Source: Pseudomonadota bacterium
GTDB taxonomy: Bacteria > Myxococcota > Polyangia > Polyangiales > Polyangiaceae
Length of the DNA: 5,777 nucleotides
Reading direction: 5' to 3'
Assembly: GCA_023419055.1 (NCBI GenBank)
Contig: JAEZYO010000401.1
Coordinates: 1-5,777 of the forward strand
In this document: positions 5,595 to 5,777 of the stretch, piece after piece
How the letters are laid out: every line of letters starts with the position of its first letter
Numbering within the stretch: the first letter of the stretch is position 1
Program-made: the position numbers and the translations under genes
Notes under the pieces: generated by a model
Told to the model about the DNA's origin: nothing
Databases searched by the model: none
What the model saw: only the letters and a program-made list of their open reading frames with translations

Positions 5595-5777
5595 CCCGCG
5601 TCGACCTCGAGCGCCGAATCGTACACGGTGTACTCGCGCGTGCGATTGCGCAACGGGAGGCCGAGCTCAGCCGCGAGCGCCAGGACTCGGTCGAAGCGAG
5701 CGTCAGCCGACGCCTGACCGAGGCCCCAGGAGCGGAGGGTGACGAAGCGGACCTCGACCCCGTCTGCGCGCGGTGCA
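5582..5777 (-). CDS. C-terminal end of an unrecognised gene (5' partial)
   Basis: On the minus strand an open frame runs from the right edge to TGA at 5582-5584 and encodes the last 64 residues of a protein. Visible features are a V-R-F-V-T-L-R-S-W strand-like start, a helix with D-A-R-F-D-R-V-L-A-L-A-A-E-L-G, and an end with E-Y-T-V-Y-D-S and a final A-G-W-M-P. The codons use G/C in third positions like the neighbours. The gene overlaps the AbiEii-like start by 13 bp, so the two are probably co-transcribed and coupled. By position it could be the antitoxin partner, but the visible residues do not identify AbiEi or any family I know. Confidence 0.7.
   Translation of the reverse strand, partial: APRADGVEVRFVTLRSWGLGQASADARFDRVLALAAELGLPLRNRTREYTVYDSALEVDAGWMP

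Noticed and set aside
5621..5633. GTACAC-G-GTGTAC palindrome resembling the TGTAC elements
   Set aside because: It lies inside the coding end of the partial gene, where it encodes Tyr-Thr-Val-Tyr, far from any promoter and as a single copy, so it is probably chance.
5166..5717. Plus-strand open frame of 183 codons
   Set aside because: It is antisense to the AbiEii-like gene and the partial upstream gene, with no motif or ribosome site.
1..5777. tRNA, rRNA, CRISPR array, insertion sequence, attachment site or riboswitch
   Set aside because: No cloverleaf, spaced identical repeats, transposase motif or paired terminal inverted repeats were seen on either strand by eye.

Overview
The window is GC-rich, with strong G/C bias in third codon positions. 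It carries a Gly/Ser-linker plus Cys-repeat surface protein, a sigma-54 enhancer-binding regulator and large amounts of charged coiled coil. This suggests a myxobacterium-like deltaproteobacterium (Myxococcota, perhaps Polyangiales). The assignment rests on style of sequence only and is an inference.

Layout. (1) 1-881, plus strand: 3' part of a gene for an exported Cys-rich protein, with a Gly/Ser linker, a knottin-like Cys block and four tandem 8-Cys repeats. (2) 913-2439, minus strand: a complete sigma-54 enhancer-binding protein (EBP) with intact AAA+ motifs, a C-terminal Fis-type helix-turn-helix and a roughly 200-residue N-terminal domain I cannot name. (3) 2440-2597: divergent control region. 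It holds three TGTAC elements exactly 11 bp apart and, downstream, a good -24/-12 sigma-54 promoter pointing at the next gene. (4) 2598-3239, plus: a PspA/IM30-like coiled-coil protein. (5) 3239-4546, plus: a polytopic membrane protein whose ATG overlaps the pspA-like stop codon (TGATG). (6) 4547-4859: about 310 bp without a convincing gene, with a low-complexity tract. (7) 4860-5594, minus: an AbiEii-type nucleotidyltransferase. (8) 5582-5777, minus: the C-terminal end of an unrecognised gene, overlapping the AbiEii-like gene by 13 bp.

Main reading. Genes 2-5 form a phage-shock-protein-like envelope-stress module. An EBP gene is divergent from a PspA-like gene, with enhancer-like repeats next to the EBP start and a sigma-54 promoter for the effector operon. 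This is the architecture of enterobacterial pspF-pspA. It differs in three ways: the EBP has a large extra N-terminal domain (PspF has none), there is no PspB or PspC, and a roughly 12-14-TM membrane protein is translationally coupled to the PspA-like protein. The likely logic is that the EBP binds the TGTAC array, activates sigma-54 RNA polymerase, and the PspA-like and membrane proteins act at the inner membrane. Regulation of the EBP by the PspA-like protein is possible but not shown by the sequence.

The 3' minus-strand pair (unknown gene plus AbiEii-like) looks like a separate operon, possibly toxin-antitoxin-related. Its upstream partner is cut by the window edge.
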